Counted from the stretch's first letter, positions 18,774 to 27,266 are shown. The stretch is 64,000 bases of DNA from Nocardia brevicatena NBRC 12119 (GCF_000308495.1 NZ_BAFU01000068.1:141762-205761), one strand, 5' to 3'. A program made the numbers and translations. The notes: a model not told the origin generated them from the sequence alone.

Positions 18774-20406
18774 AATTAGTAGTTGTACGAACTAGTCCCT
18801 CCGGGGCGCTGACCGACGGTTTACCGCTGGTCAGCGCCCCGGAGGCATTTGTGGGGGCGTTGACGGGGGTGTCGTGGTCGGTGCCGGGTTGGGGGATTCG
18901 GAATACGGGGACGATGGTGTCGGGTCCGGTGATCTTGATTTTGGCGATGAGTGTGTCGATGATCGCTTTGCGGGTCTGGTCGTTGCCGGAGGCGATGATG
19001 GTGGCGATGTGGTCGGCGATGTCGGTCAGGGCGGCGGGGGAGGGGAGGGTCGGTGCGTTGTCGACGGTGGCGAGGAGTTCGTCTCGGCGGGTGGTGAGTT
19101 GTCGGCTGGAGTCGCGTAGTTCGGTGAGTCGTGAGCTGACCAGTTCGGGGTCCATGGTGCCGTTTTCGAACGCTGTGAGGTAGCGGTCGATCTTGGTGTT
19201 GATGTCGGTGATCTTGGCGCGGACGGTGGTCAGCTCTTGGTGGTCGGTGGCTTGTCCGGCGTGGTGCTGGCGCTGGGCTTCGGTGACGGCGTCGGCGATG
19301 AGTGTGTCATTGTCGCGGTAGAAGGCTGTCAGGGCGTGGAGGACGGCGGTTTCGGCGGCGTCGGCGTCGATCCGGTAGCCGTCGCATTTCTCGGTGCCGT
19401 AGCGGTTGCGGTTATGGCAGAAGTAGTACCGGTAGATCTTCTTGTTCCGGCCGTGGCTGCGTGAGCCGACCATGGCGCTGCCGCAGGTGGGGCAGCGCAT
19501 CTTCCCGGTCAAGTCGTAGTCGTAGCTGTTGGCGCGCAGGCGGGCGGGTTCGGTGGTGCGCTGGGTGGTGATGCGTTCGGCTTCGGCGAAGGCGGCTGGG
19601 TCGATGAGGGGTTCGTGGCAGTCGGTGGTGGTGATGTCGCGGAAGGTAAGTTCTCCGAGATAGATGCGGTTGGCGAGTATCCGCAGAACGGAATAGCCGG
19701 ACCAGGTGCCGCCGCCACTGTTGCGGTGCCCGCGTGTGTTCAGCATGCGGGCGATGGTGGTGGAGCCGAGGCGGTCGTTTGTGTAGAGCTGAAATATCAG
19801 GCGAACGATCGGGGATTCGCCAGGGTGGGGAATGAGGGTGTGTGCGGTTTTGTCGGCGGTGTAGCCGAAGGGTCGCCTGCCGCCTTTCCAGAGCCCTTTC
19901 GCGGCTTTGCGTTCCATTCCGGCGATGACACGGTCGATGATGGTGTCGCGTTCGAATTGTGCGAAGGTGCCGAGCATTTGTACGAGCATCCGGCCCATGG
20001 GGGTCGAGGTGTCGAATGGTTCGGTTGCCGAGCGGAATACCACATCGTATTGTTCGAGATCGTCGAGCAGGGTCACCATGTCGCGCAGGTTGCGGGAGAA
20101 TCGGTCCACCCGGTAAACCAGCAGGACGTCGATCTGCCCGTCGCGGGCTGCGCGGAGGGCTTCGTGGAGGTCTTTGCGGTTGGTGGTGGCCCCGGAGGCG
20201 TCGTCGGAGAAGCGTCGCACGATATGCCAGCCGGGCTGGGAAGCCACGTAGGCTTCGAGGCGCGTGGTTTGTGCGTCGATGGAGTAGGGCTGGTGGTCGT
20301 CGTCGGTGGAGCGGCGTGTGTAGATGGCGACTCGTACTGTTTCGAGTTCTTCCAATCGCGCGTGAAATCCGCGCTTGACGTTATTCTTTTTTCTTGCATG
20401 GGTCAT
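18658..20406 (-). CDS. Large serine recombinase (integrase)
   Basis: The 582-residue frame has the resolvase catalytic domain with serine in AIYTRRSTDDD (about residue 33) and arginines in YRVDRFSRN. It also has the recombinase domain (WSGYSVLRILANRIYLG), a zinc ribbon (CPTCGSAMVG...FCHNRNRYGTEKC) and a coiled coil (TVRAKITDINTKIDRYL). ATG 20406 follows GAGGAG at nine bases. The last 38 codons are antisense to the ssrA 3' end (VELPGIEPGSS is the antisense of the T arm), so this tail belongs to host DNA and would differ in the circular form. It catalyses integration and, with a directionality factor not found here, excision. Confidence 0.92.
   Translation of the reverse strand: MTHARKKNNVKRGFHARLEELETVRVAIYTRRSTDDDHQPYSIDAQTTRLEAYVASQPGWHIVRRFSDDASGATTNRKDLHEALRAARDGQIDVLLVYRVDRFSRNLRDMVTLLDDLEQYDVVFRSATEPFDTSTPMGRMLVQMLGTFAQFERDTIIDRVIAGMERKAAKGLWKGGRRPFGYTADKTAHTLIPHPGESPIVRLIFQLYTNDRLGSTTIARMLNTRGHRNSGGGTWSGYSVLRILANRIYLGELTFRDITTTDCHEPLIDPAAFAEAERITTQRTTEPARLRANSYDYDLTGKMRCPTCGSAMVGSRSHGRNKKIYRYYFCHNRNRYGTEKCDGYRIDADAAETAVLHALTAFYRDNDTLIADAVTEAQRQHHAGQATDHQELTTVRAKITDINTKIDRYLTAFENGTMDPELVSSRLTELRDSSRQLTTRRDELLATVDNAPTLPSPAALTDIADHIATIIASGNDQTRKAIIDTLIAKIKITGPDTIVPVFRIPQPGTDHDTPVNAPTNASGALTSGKPSVSAPEGLVRTTTNLVELPGIEPGSSAVSPRLLRVQFAVPLLGSPGLANKPG
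18798..18845 (+). terminator. Hairpin just downstream of ssrA, carried by the element
   Basis: A perfect 17-bp inverted repeat (18798-18814 and 18829-18845, 14-base loop) begins 25 bases after the tmRNA CCA end. It is inside the element, so it would replace the host terminator of ssrA displaced by integration. It also lies within the recombinase coding frame on the other strand. Confidence 0.6.
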
Positions 20407-20462
20407 CGGCAATGGCTCCTCTATCTGACTCTCTCGCTCGAATCGGCGGCGGGCGATGCAAA

Positions 20463-20494
20463 ACTATTCACGCACTGGGCAGTGCGTGAATAGT
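20463..20494. promoter_or_regulatory. 32-bp palindrome upstream of the recombinase gene
   Basis: ACTATTCACGCACTG at 20463-20477 and its exact complement at 20480-20494 are separated by GG. It lies 57 bases upstream of the recombinase start and 39 bases beyond the end of the transfer operon. It could be an operator controlling the recombinase, a recombination accessory site, or the terminator of the transfer operon. Confidence 0.6.
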
Positions 20495-20533
20495 GAAATT
20501 CAGGATAGCTCCATTATTCGAGACATCGGTATT

Positions 20534-20842
20534 TCATGCTGCTATTTCTCCGTCGCATTCCGGTGTGCTGGTGGGAGATTTCCATTGATTGATAAGAGTC
20601 GCGAAGACGGTAACGGCCTGGTTGTATTCGTCGGGTGTCATCTGTTCGGTCTCGACCTGTTCGACGGTGATGCGGCGCCGTTTCTTCGGTCGGTGCAGCG
20701 GCACGATGTTGTCGCCTCGTCCGTCGAGACTGCTGGCGGCGTCGGGCTGGAGGGGGTTGTGGCGGTCGGTGTGGTCTGGCACGTTTTCTCCTCCGGCGGG
20801 TTCGGGCGGTCGCGGGGTCGGTGTGGTGTGGACCGGGGTCAT
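20534..20842 (-). CDS. Small hydrophilic protein at the end of the transfer operon
   Basis: The 102-residue product is rich in proline and charged residues at its N terminus and ends in a helical section (RRRITVEQVETEQMTPDEYNQA followed by VTVFATLINQW). Its ATG overlaps the stop of the VirB4-type gene by four bases (ATGA), which marks it as a real, coupled gene. No family is recognised. Confidence 0.6.
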   Translation of the reverse strand: MTPVHTTPTPRPPEPAGGENVPDHTDRHNPLQPDAASSLDGRGDNIVPLHRPKKRRRITVEQVETEQMTPDEYNQAVTVFATLINQWKSPTSTPECDGEIAA

Positions 20843-23799
20843 GCCGCGTCCGGCTCGGGGATATCGGTGTCCAGGACGTCGTCGGCGTCGAGGCCGTCGC
20901 CGGGATGGCTGTGTAGGTTTGGTGTGGGCAATGCGTTGAGGTCGATATCGGTGTCGGTGTCGAGCGCTACGGAGTTCCCGTCTGGATTCTCGACAGAAGC
21001 GAGGAACTCCGGAGAAGTGGTGATCAGGGCGTTCTCGGTGGGTGAGGCCAGCGAGGCGAATACCGCGCGGTCGGTGCCGCCGACGGCGAGTAGTCCGCTG
21101 CCGCGTGCGGCGGAGAGCAGGAATTGTTGCTCGCCCTCGGAGAGCCGGAATGCTGCGGCGACTTCGTCGATGGCTTGGGGTGCTTGGCGGAGCAGGATCT
21201 GGGTGGCGGCGTTGGAGACGATCGCGCGCCCGAGTTCGGTGGACAGGACATCGGCGCTGTCCTGGGTGGCGACGGTGAGCCCGGCCCAGTGTTTGCGGAA
21301 GCTCTTCGCCGCCTTGAACAGGAACTGGGCTCCGGCGGGTTGGCGCATGAGCAGCCATGCTTCGTCCACGGTGACCATCCGGGGCCGCCGGTCGGCGGGG
21401 TTGGAGACCCGCCGCCATGTCGCGTCCAGGACAAGCAGGGTGCCGATGGTCTTGAGTTCCTCGGGCAGCTCCCGCAGTGAGAACACCACCAACCCGCCGT
21501 CGAGGTCGGTGGTGGTGGGTCCGTCGAGCAGTCCGGCGTAGGCGCCTGCGCCGACGTAGGGCGAGAGTCCGTCGGCGATCTCGCCGGCCGTGGGTGTGGC
21601 GAGTCGGGCCAGGTGCTCACGTAGGGCGCTCAGGGTCGGGGCCGGGTGGGTCCAGGTGGCGGGGTCGTCGGTGATTCCGGCGGCGGTATAGGTGGCGGTC
21701 AGGGCGGTGTCGAGGGCTGCTCGCTGGGTGGGGTTCTGGTTGCCGAGCAGGACCGCGACGAGGGTGTGCAGGAACAGTTTGCGGCGGGTGAGAGCGTCGG
21801 CGGGGGCACTGCGGCTGCCGTCGGGGCGGGTGTGGATTTCCAGGTCGAAGGGATTGAGCCGCTGCCCTTCCGCACCGAGCCGCAGGTGCGTGCCGCCGAC
21901 CGCGTGGGCGAGGCGGCGGTATTCGTTTTCGGGGTCGATGACGATTTGTTCGATCCCCCGATACAGCGAGCGCAGGATCTCGGTCTTGACCAGATACGAC
22001 TTGCCCGCGCCGCTGCGGCCCAGGACGACCAGGTTGTGGTTGTGGGCTTCGGCGGCGAAGCGGTCCACGAACAGCAGGCCCGAGGCGGCGTCGCGGCCGT
22101 AGAACACGCCCGAAGGGCGTTCGGCCTGTGCCGGGTCGGCGGCGGGCAGTTGCGGGGAGTCGAAGGGGAACGCCGCAGCGAGGGCGGTGGTGTCGAAGGT
22201 GCGCCGCACCCGAATCAGATCCAAGCCCAGGGGCAAGGTGGTGGCCCAGGCTTGCGCGGCGCGGTAGGCCAGGGTGCAGGTGTCCACGAGCAGGCTCGCC
22301 GCCAGCGCGCGGACCGCGGCGAGTTCGTCGGCGAGTTCGGCTTCGGTGTCGGCGTGGACGGTGAGGTAGATCCCCACCCGGAACAGCCGCGCTTCGGCGC
22401 GGGCCACGCGCGCCGACAACTCAGCGGCGTCTTCGACCGCGACATCGACCTGCGGATCCGACAGGCGGCCCCGGCCCGCGTCGTGCATGCGGGAGGACTC
22501 CAGACGCGCGAGCTGGCGACGCAACTGGGTGCCGGCGGTGACCGGGTCGACGGGGTCGATGTGCACGGCGACCTCGATGCGCCCGGGATGGGTCAGTAGC
22601 GGAGCGAGCCAGCCGGCCGTGACTTCTCTGGGGTATCCGGTGACCGCGATGGTGGCGGCCCAGTCGCCGCCGATCTCCAGGTGTCGGGTGCCGATCGTCA
22701 ACGACTCGGGCGCGAACCCGGCCGCCTCCGGCCCGGCGAACGGGTCCGGCGCCCCGGCTTCGCCCGATCCGGCGGCGGTGACCACGGCCGTCGCGGACGA
22801 GACGTCGGCCGTGGCGGAGACGAGGCCCTCGGGATTGCAGCAACTGCGCAGGACCGCGCTGGCTTGGAAGTCGTCGAGGGCGGTGACGGTCACGCCCAGC
22901 GGGGACAAGACATCGGCGGCTTCGTTGAGCCGACGCAGCAGCCGCGACTCCGCGCCGCGACGCACGGCGGTCGACATGGCACGCCGGGTCCGGTTTCGCC
23001 TGAACAGGTTGGCCCGCGGCGAGGTGGTGGCGAGGTGGTTGAGTGGTTCGTGCCAGACGAGCAGTACCTGGCGGCGGGCCAGGTACTCCCCCGCAGCGAG
23101 GTCGTTCAGGTGCGCGGCGTGATCGGCTGCGGCGACGGCCAGCTCCGCAGACATTTCGCGGGCGGCGGCATGCAGGCCGGTGAGGTGGGCGGTCAGGTCA
23201 AGGCGGGCCGAGCGGATGAGAACCTGTACGGGCTGGCGCAAGGTGTGCAGCCAGCCCGCGAGCTGCCCGACGAGGCTGTCCTGCTCGGCCGGGGTCCGCA
23301 ACGACAGATTCAAGGTGCCCGCGACCGCGACGACAGCCAGCCCGTCGCCCCCGAGATCGATCACCCCGACACCAGTACTGCCGGGGGTCACCGCTTCCGG
23401 TAGCCGCTGATCCTGAGTCGATAGTGCTGCCGGGCGCGGCGGGCGGGGGCGAGATCGCGTGGCGCGGTCGGTGATCCACCTCGGCGCCGCGAGTGCAGTT
23501 GCCTCGGTGCCGGTCACGAGGTGGCGGGATGAGAGGCGGTGCCGGATCGCGGCGACCAGCAGCAGGTCGGTGGAGAGCCCGTCGCGGCGGGTCGAGATGG
23601 CGACGGTGACCACGACCGCGATCGGAGCGGCAGCGGCAAGGAACACCGCGGGTGCGAGGACGGCCCGGGTCGCGATCCACGCCGAGTACAGCAGTAGTGC
23701 GGTGGCGGCGAGGATGGCGAGCTGACGGGCGGTGAACGGGCCGATCAACCGATCGGAGCGATCGACATCAGCAGGTATACGAACGATCGTGCTGCTCAT
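20839..23799 (-). CDS. VirB4-type conjugation ATPase with PrgI-like N terminus
   Basis: The 986-residue protein powers the type IV secretion channel. Residues 1-70 form a PrgI-like start (IPADVDRSDRLIGPFTARQ) with two transmembrane helices. Residues 130-560 match the VirB4 N-terminal region by position. The ATPase domain follows, with Walker A GRSGAGKS at 594-601, DPENEYRRL, Walker B MVTVDEAW at about 808-815 and VATQDSADVL. ATG 23799 overlaps the preceding gene by four bases. The open frame continues far upstream, but that stretch lies over the TrbL-like gene and is arginine-rich, so it is not part of the protein. Confidence 0.92.
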   Translation of the reverse strand: MSSTIVRIPADVDRSDRLIGPFTARQLAILAATALLLYSAWIATRAVLAPAVFLAAAAPIAVVVTVAISTRRDGLSTDLLLVAAIRHRLSSRHLVTGTEATALAAPRWITDRATRSRPRPPRPAALSTQDQRLPEAVTPGSTGVGVIDLGGDGLAVVAVAGTLNLSLRTPAEQDSLVGQLAGWLHTLRQPVQVLIRSARLDLTAHLTGLHAAAREMSAELAVAAADHAAHLNDLAAGEYLARRQVLLVWHEPLNHLATTSPRANLFRRNRTRRAMSTAVRRGAESRLLRRLNEAADVLSPLGVTVTALDDFQASAVLRSCCNPEGLVSATADVSSATAVVTAAGSGEAGAPDPFAGPEAAGFAPESLTIGTRHLEIGGDWAATIAVTGYPREVTAGWLAPLLTHPGRIEVAVHIDPVDPVTAGTQLRRQLARLESSRMHDAGRGRLSDPQVDVAVEDAAELSARVARAEARLFRVGIYLTVHADTEAELADELAAVRALAASLLVDTCTLAYRAAQAWATTLPLGLDLIRVRRTFDTTALAAAFPFDSPQLPAADPAQAERPSGVFYGRDAASGLLFVDRFAAEAHNHNLVVLGRSGAGKSYLVKTEILRSLYRGIEQIVIDPENEYRRLAHAVGGTHLRLGAEGQRLNPFDLEIHTRPDGSRSAPADALTRRKLFLHTLVAVLLGNQNPTQRAALDTALTATYTAAGITDDPATWTHPAPTLSALREHLARLATPTAGEIADGLSPYVGAGAYAGLLDGPTTTDLDGGLVVFSLRELPEELKTIGTLLVLDATWRRVSNPADRRPRMVTVDEAWLLMRQPAGAQFLFKAAKSFRKHWAGLTVATQDSADVLSTELGRAIVSNAATQILLRQAPQAIDEVAAAFRLSEGEQQFLLSAARGSGLLAVGGTDRAVFASLASPTENALITTSPEFLASVENPDGNSVALDTDTDIDLNALPTPNLHSHPGDGLDADDVLDTDIPEPDAA

Positions 23800-25652
23800 C
23801 GACGAGTTCCTCCTCGGGGAGCGCGTGGCGCGCGGCGGCGCACGGGCAGGTCGGGCATCGGCAGATGCAGCTGACGCCCCGCTGGACGCGCGGGTATGGA
23901 TGGTTGTGGTGGGTTCGGTGGCGGTGGTGCGGGTTTGACCCGGGTCACCGGGAACGGCAGCGGGTACTGGCCGCTGCGGGTGGGCCGGTTTCGCGCGTAG
24001 GGGTCGGCTGGTGGCTGTTCGGCGAAATCGAAAGAGAGCTGTTGCGGTCGACGCCGCGCAGCCGCTCGCGCCGTTGAGGGTTGGGGAGGCGGTGGTGGCG
24101 AGGGCCGTACCCGACGCACGGCGATCGGCAAGGGGTACTGGCCTCCCTTTCCGGGCCGGATTCCCCGATAGGGGTCGGGTTCGGCGAAGTCGAACGCGAG
24201 TTGCCGCCCACGCGGCGCGCGACCCGGGGACGGACCGGTGGATCCGGTGCGTGCCGGGCCCGGTTCCCGCCGTACGCGACGCACACCCTCGAGAGGCAGC
24301 ATGAGCTGCCCGTCGCGTGTCGAGCGAACCCGCGCATACGGGTCCGCAGGTCCAGTGCCGGCTGAGCCGGTGCGAGGGGCTCGCGGGAGGCGGGCGGCTC
24401 GCTGGGCGGGTGGCGCCGAGGCGGCGGTCGCGGCGCTGCCCGAGGTGGCTCCTTTGAGCAGGCCGAGGGTCTTGTAGGCGATGTAGCCTCGCACGATCGA
24501 TCCGGCGAAGCTGCGGCCTTGGCCGATCTTGAGGACCGACAGCAGCCACATCGGGGTCTTGATCAAGATGAACATCAATGCCAAGGCGACGGTCAGGTCG
24601 GCGATTTCGTTGGCGTCGGGGCCGAAGAGGTGCCAGCCGCCGGGGGTGAGCAGTACCCGTAGGACGGTTACCAGTGTCAGTGATTGCACCACCTGGATGG
24701 CCAGGCAGGCGGCGAACGAGCGCCACCACCATCGGGCTATGCCGTCGATGCCGGGCAGTGCGTGGCACATCAGGAGCAGTGGGGCGCCCACGATCAGCAG
24801 GATCGTGATCGTGACCCGCACGACGTAGGAGATCAGCAGCACGAGCAGCATCACCGCCAGCGCCAGCTGCAACAGCAGGAAAACGCCTCGGCTCTGGCCG
24901 CTGGTCACCGCGAGCTCGGCCAGCGCGTCGGCCGCCGACCCGGAGTCGACACCGTCGCCGGCTACCGCGCCGGCGAGGGCGTTGGCGAACCCGATGCCCG
25001 CCGTGGCGATCATCATGCTCAGTCCCCCGGCACCGAACCCGACCACCAGGCGAGGTGCGAGCTCGCGGATCGACCACTGGGTCTGCAGCGTTTCGCGAGC
25101 CATGAGCAGCACCCCGGCGGCCATCACGACCAGGACATAGAGGGCGGTGACGATCTGCCACGACTGGTTCCACAGCACCCCGATCTCCGGTATCTGCCCG
25201 GGTTCCGGAGTAGTGAGCAAAGTTTCCGACAGCAGTTCGAGCAACGGATTGAGCGCGGTTTCCACGATCCGCTGAAAGAACCCGTCGATGGCGTTCTCCA
25301 CGCAGCCGTTGATGTCGGTGACCCCGCACTCGGCCGACCCGGCCCCCGATTCCGTCGGCGACGGGGTGGCGGGTGTGGTCGGGGTGGGCGAGGCCGGTGT
25401 GGTGGAGGGTGGGGTCACCCACCGGCTCGGCGGAGTTGTCGTGGTCGGTGGTGTGGCCGTCGGGGCGGGTGTGGCCGGTGTCGGTGTGACCGGCACGGGC
25501 GGTGTCGGTGTCGCGGGCTGGGCGGCGGCACCGGCCGCGCCGATGACGGCGATCAGGACCGCGGCCAGTACCGCCGCTGCGGTCGCGGCAGCGGCACGCG
25601 ACATGAGCAAGTGCCTGGCAGGTGCGGGTGGGGCTTGGGCCGTGGTGTTCAC
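23796..25652 (-). CDS. TrbL/VirB6-like channel protein with repeated C-terminal tail
   Basis: The 618-residue protein has a signal-like first helix (ATAAAVLAAVLIAVIGAAGAAAQ), a Thr/Pro-rich segment and then at least five more transmembrane helices at about 165-380. They include a W-x3-S-F-A-A region (WWWRSFAACLAIQVVQ) typical of TrbL-type inner-membrane channels. Residues 400-618 are a basic, proline-rich cytoplasmic tail holding repeats of the form DPYAR-x-RPTR-x-GQYPLP...VRP and RQLAFDFAE / QQLSFDFAE. The tail contains short Q-L-x-hydrophobic-x-hydrophobic motifs. It lies between the pilin and VirB4 genes in a coupled operon. Confidence 0.85.
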   Translation of the reverse strand: MNTTAQAPPAPARHLLMSRAAAATAAAVLAAVLIAVIGAAGAAAQPATPTPPVPVTPTPATPAPTATPPTTTTPPSRWVTPPSTTPASPTPTTPATPSPTESGAGSAECGVTDINGCVENAIDGFFQRIVETALNPLLELLSETLLTTPEPGQIPEIGVLWNQSWQIVTALYVLVVMAAGVLLMARETLQTQWSIRELAPRLVVGFGAGGLSMMIATAGIGFANALAGAVAGDGVDSGSAADALAELAVTSGQSRGVFLLLQLALAVMLLVLLISYVVRVTITILLIVGAPLLLMCHALPGIDGIARWWWRSFAACLAIQVVQSLTLVTVLRVLLTPGGWHLFGPDANEIADLTVALALMFILIKTPMWLLSVLKIGQGRSFAGSIVRGYIAYKTLGLLKGATSGSAATAASAPPAQRAARLPRAPRTGSAGTGPADPYARVRSTRDGQLMLPLEGVRRVRREPGPARTGSTGPSPGRAPRGRQLAFDFAEPDPYRGIRPGKGGQYPLPIAVRRVRPSPPPPPQPSTARAAARRRPQQLSFDFAEQPPADPYARNRPTRSGQYPLPFPVTRVKPAPPPPNPPQPSIPARPAGRQLHLPMPDLPVRRRAPRAPRGGTRR

Positions 25653-25654
25653 GG

Positions 25655-26058
25655 TCAGGCTCCGATGATGGATTTGAGCACGGTGACGATGACCGGTGCC
25701 AGCATCGCGAGCGCGTAGCCGAGACAGGCGGCGCGGAACGCGGTCTTGGCTTTTTCGATCTCGCTGGGATCGCCGCCGCCGAGGAGATACCGGGCACCGG
25801 CGATGGTCAAAACAGTGTCGCCAGCCCGGCCAGGATCCCGACGATCCAGCTGCGTGCGTTGTCGATGACCTCGCCCAGCGAGGAGGCGATCGCCAGCACG
25901 TCGGTGTGCGGCGGTGCGGCCGACGCCGATCCGGCCACGAGCACCAGCAGCGCCACGGTGGCGCCCAGCGTCGCCAGGAGGGTCGGCCACCGGCGACGCA
26001 GCACCCGCAGTCGGATCGGGGCCTGGGCGAGGGTGAGGTGTTTACGGTGGGTGTTCAT
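25655..26058 (-). pseudogene. VirB2/TrbC-like pilin gene, frameshifted
   Basis: From ATG 26058 the frame gives an N-terminal basic region and signal-like helix (TLLATLGATVALLVLVAGSASA) followed by IASSLGEVIDNARSWIVGILAGLATLF, then stops at 25807. The overlapping frame continues at once as LTIAGARYLLGGGDPSEIEKAK and a second helix to the stop at 25655. Together they make a normal two-helix pilin-like protein of about 135 residues. A single missing base in the T run at 25809-25813 explains the break. Unless this is a sequencing error the element may not conjugate. Confidence 0.7.
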
Positions 26059-26984
26059 GCCGCAGCCTCCTGCCCGTTGTAGGTGCTCGACTGCGCCTGT
26101 GCCGGGGTGTGCCGATTCGGTCGGCGCCCTCGCCGGGGTGAGGGGGCGGGCGGTGTGAGTGCGGTGACTGCCTCGGCTTCGACCGTGCTCGTCCGCTCGG
26201 GGTCGAGGTCGTGGAGGCGCTCGCTCAGCCACGCTGCCAGTGCGCGCTCGGCGCGGGGACGCGCCTTGCGTAGCTTCCACACCGACACGCCGCGCTCGGC
26301 GGCCAGCGTGGTCAGCGTCCGCTTCTCCCATCGCGATGCTGCGATGAGTTCGCTCTCCTCTTCGGAGATCACTCCGGCGGCCACGGCGTGGGCCAGGACC
26401 GTGTCGGGATGGCCCGGTCCGGCCATGATCGAGCGCGCCCGCAGCGCGAGCGGACCGAGGTCGTCTTCTAGGTCGCCTACCGATGCAGCAAGGGATTGCT
26501 GCTGGTTCGCTGCTTTGCGTGTGGCGCGGTAGGCCACCCAGCGCAGCCGATGCCAGAGTCCCGGCCGGTCGACGTTGACGTCACCGAGACGGGCCAGGAA
26601 CCCTGCCAGCACCTCGGATTCGATGTCGTGGCGGTGCCCGCTGCCCAGCGCGGCGTATTTCCCGGCTGACCTCGCCAGCATCGGGGCCGCCAGCCCCGCG
26701 CACACCAGCATCGCGTCGTCGGCCTCGGCGCGGACTCGTTCGAGCAGCCACACCCAGATCGCGTCGATCTCCTCGATCGGCGTGGCCTGATCCCACAGCC
26801 GCTCGCGCAACTCGTCCCACGTCCGGATCGGGCTACCAGTTGCGGCCCCCGTTGTCGGTACCGGACGCGGATCGGCGGGTACCACCGCGGCGGCGATCCG
26901 GTCGAAACCCGCCCGGACCACTGCCAGTGGCGAGCCCGGCTCACCGCCCGGACCCGCATATTTCACGAGGCTCGAATTATTCAC
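26055..26984 (-). CDS. Sigma-factor-like DNA-binding regulator of the transfer operon
   Basis: The 309-residue protein starts at GTG 26984 with AAGGAGC seven bases before it. The central part looks like sigma region 2 (YAALGSGHRHDIESEVLAGFLARL, LRWVAYRATRKAANQ). The later part is a region-4-like helix-turn-helix (VISEEESELIAASRWEKRTL then LAAERGVSVWKLRKARPRAE). It heads the leftward transfer operon and lies next to the 11-bp repeat arrays, so it may bind them. Activity as a true sigma factor is unproven. Confidence 0.7.
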   Translation of the reverse strand: MNNSSLVKYAGPGGEPGSPLAVVRAGFDRIAAAVVPADPRPVPTTGAATGSPIRTWDELRERLWDQATPIEEIDAIWVWLLERVRAEADDAMLVCAGLAAPMLARSAGKYAALGSGHRHDIESEVLAGFLARLGDVNVDRPGLWHRLRWVAYRATRKAANQQQSLAASVGDLEDDLGPLALRARSIMAGPGHPDTVLAHAVAAGVISEEESELIAASRWEKRTLTTLAAERGVSVWKLRKARPRAERALAAWLSERLHDLDPERTSTVEAEAVTALTPPAPSPRRGRRPNRHTPAQAQSSTYNGQEAAA

Positions 26985-27041
26985 AAGAAGCTCCTTGCTA
27001 GATCGAAAAATTCCGACCTCACAAGGACACCGGCGACCTCT

Positions 27042-27107
27042 ATCCGAAACGCATCCAAACCCTATCCAAATCACACCCAAACCCCATCTAAAACACATCC
27101 AAGTCAA
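27042..27107 (+). repeat. Array A: six tandem 11-bp repeats (YATCCAAAYCM)
   Basis: Six head-to-tail 11-base units occupy 27042-27107, beginning at 27042, 27053, 27064, 27075, 27086 and 27097 (units such as ATCCAAACCCT and ATCCAAATCAC). All share A-[TC]-C-[CT]-[AG]-A. The 11-base spacing places each copy on nearly the same face of the helix, as with operators or iterons bound by a cooperative protein. The array is 58 bases upstream of the sigma-like regulator start. Confidence 0.75.
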
Positions 27108-27211
27108 ATCTTGGACATGATGGCAACCTCTCGGCTACCGGACCGAGTCCATGCCGGGACCTCTACATCGACGCCGCGTTCATGCGCGTCTACCAGCAGG
27201 TATGAGCGGCC

Positions 27212-27266
27212 GGATAGATGCAGGATATGAATTGGATATGTTTCAGATAGGAGGCGGATAGACCCT
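27212..27266 (-). repeat. Array B: five tandem 11-bp repeats in the opposite orientation
   Basis: Five head-to-tail units (GGATAGATGCA, GGATATGAATT, GGATATGTTTC, AGATAGGAGGC, GGATAGACCCT) start every 11 bases from 27212. On the minus strand they read TATCC, the same core as array A. The two arrays face each other across a 104-base spacer, between the divergent transfer operons. Confidence 0.72.

Noticed and set aside
23800-25797. Upstream half of the 1652-codon open frame that contains the VirB4-type gene
   Set aside because: It overlaps the TrbL-like gene in another frame, is rich in Arg/Pro/His and lacks conserved domains; the real start at 23799 has PrgI-like sequence and an ATGA overlap.
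25807-25813. Programmed -1 frameshift in the pilin gene
   Set aside because: The sequence CTG TTT TGA does not give a good -1 re-pairing for the P-site tRNA and no stimulatory structure is evident; a lost base is simpler.
27042-27266. CRISPR array
   Set aside because: The repeats are 11 bases with no unique spacers between them and no cas genes are near; they look like protein-binding sites.
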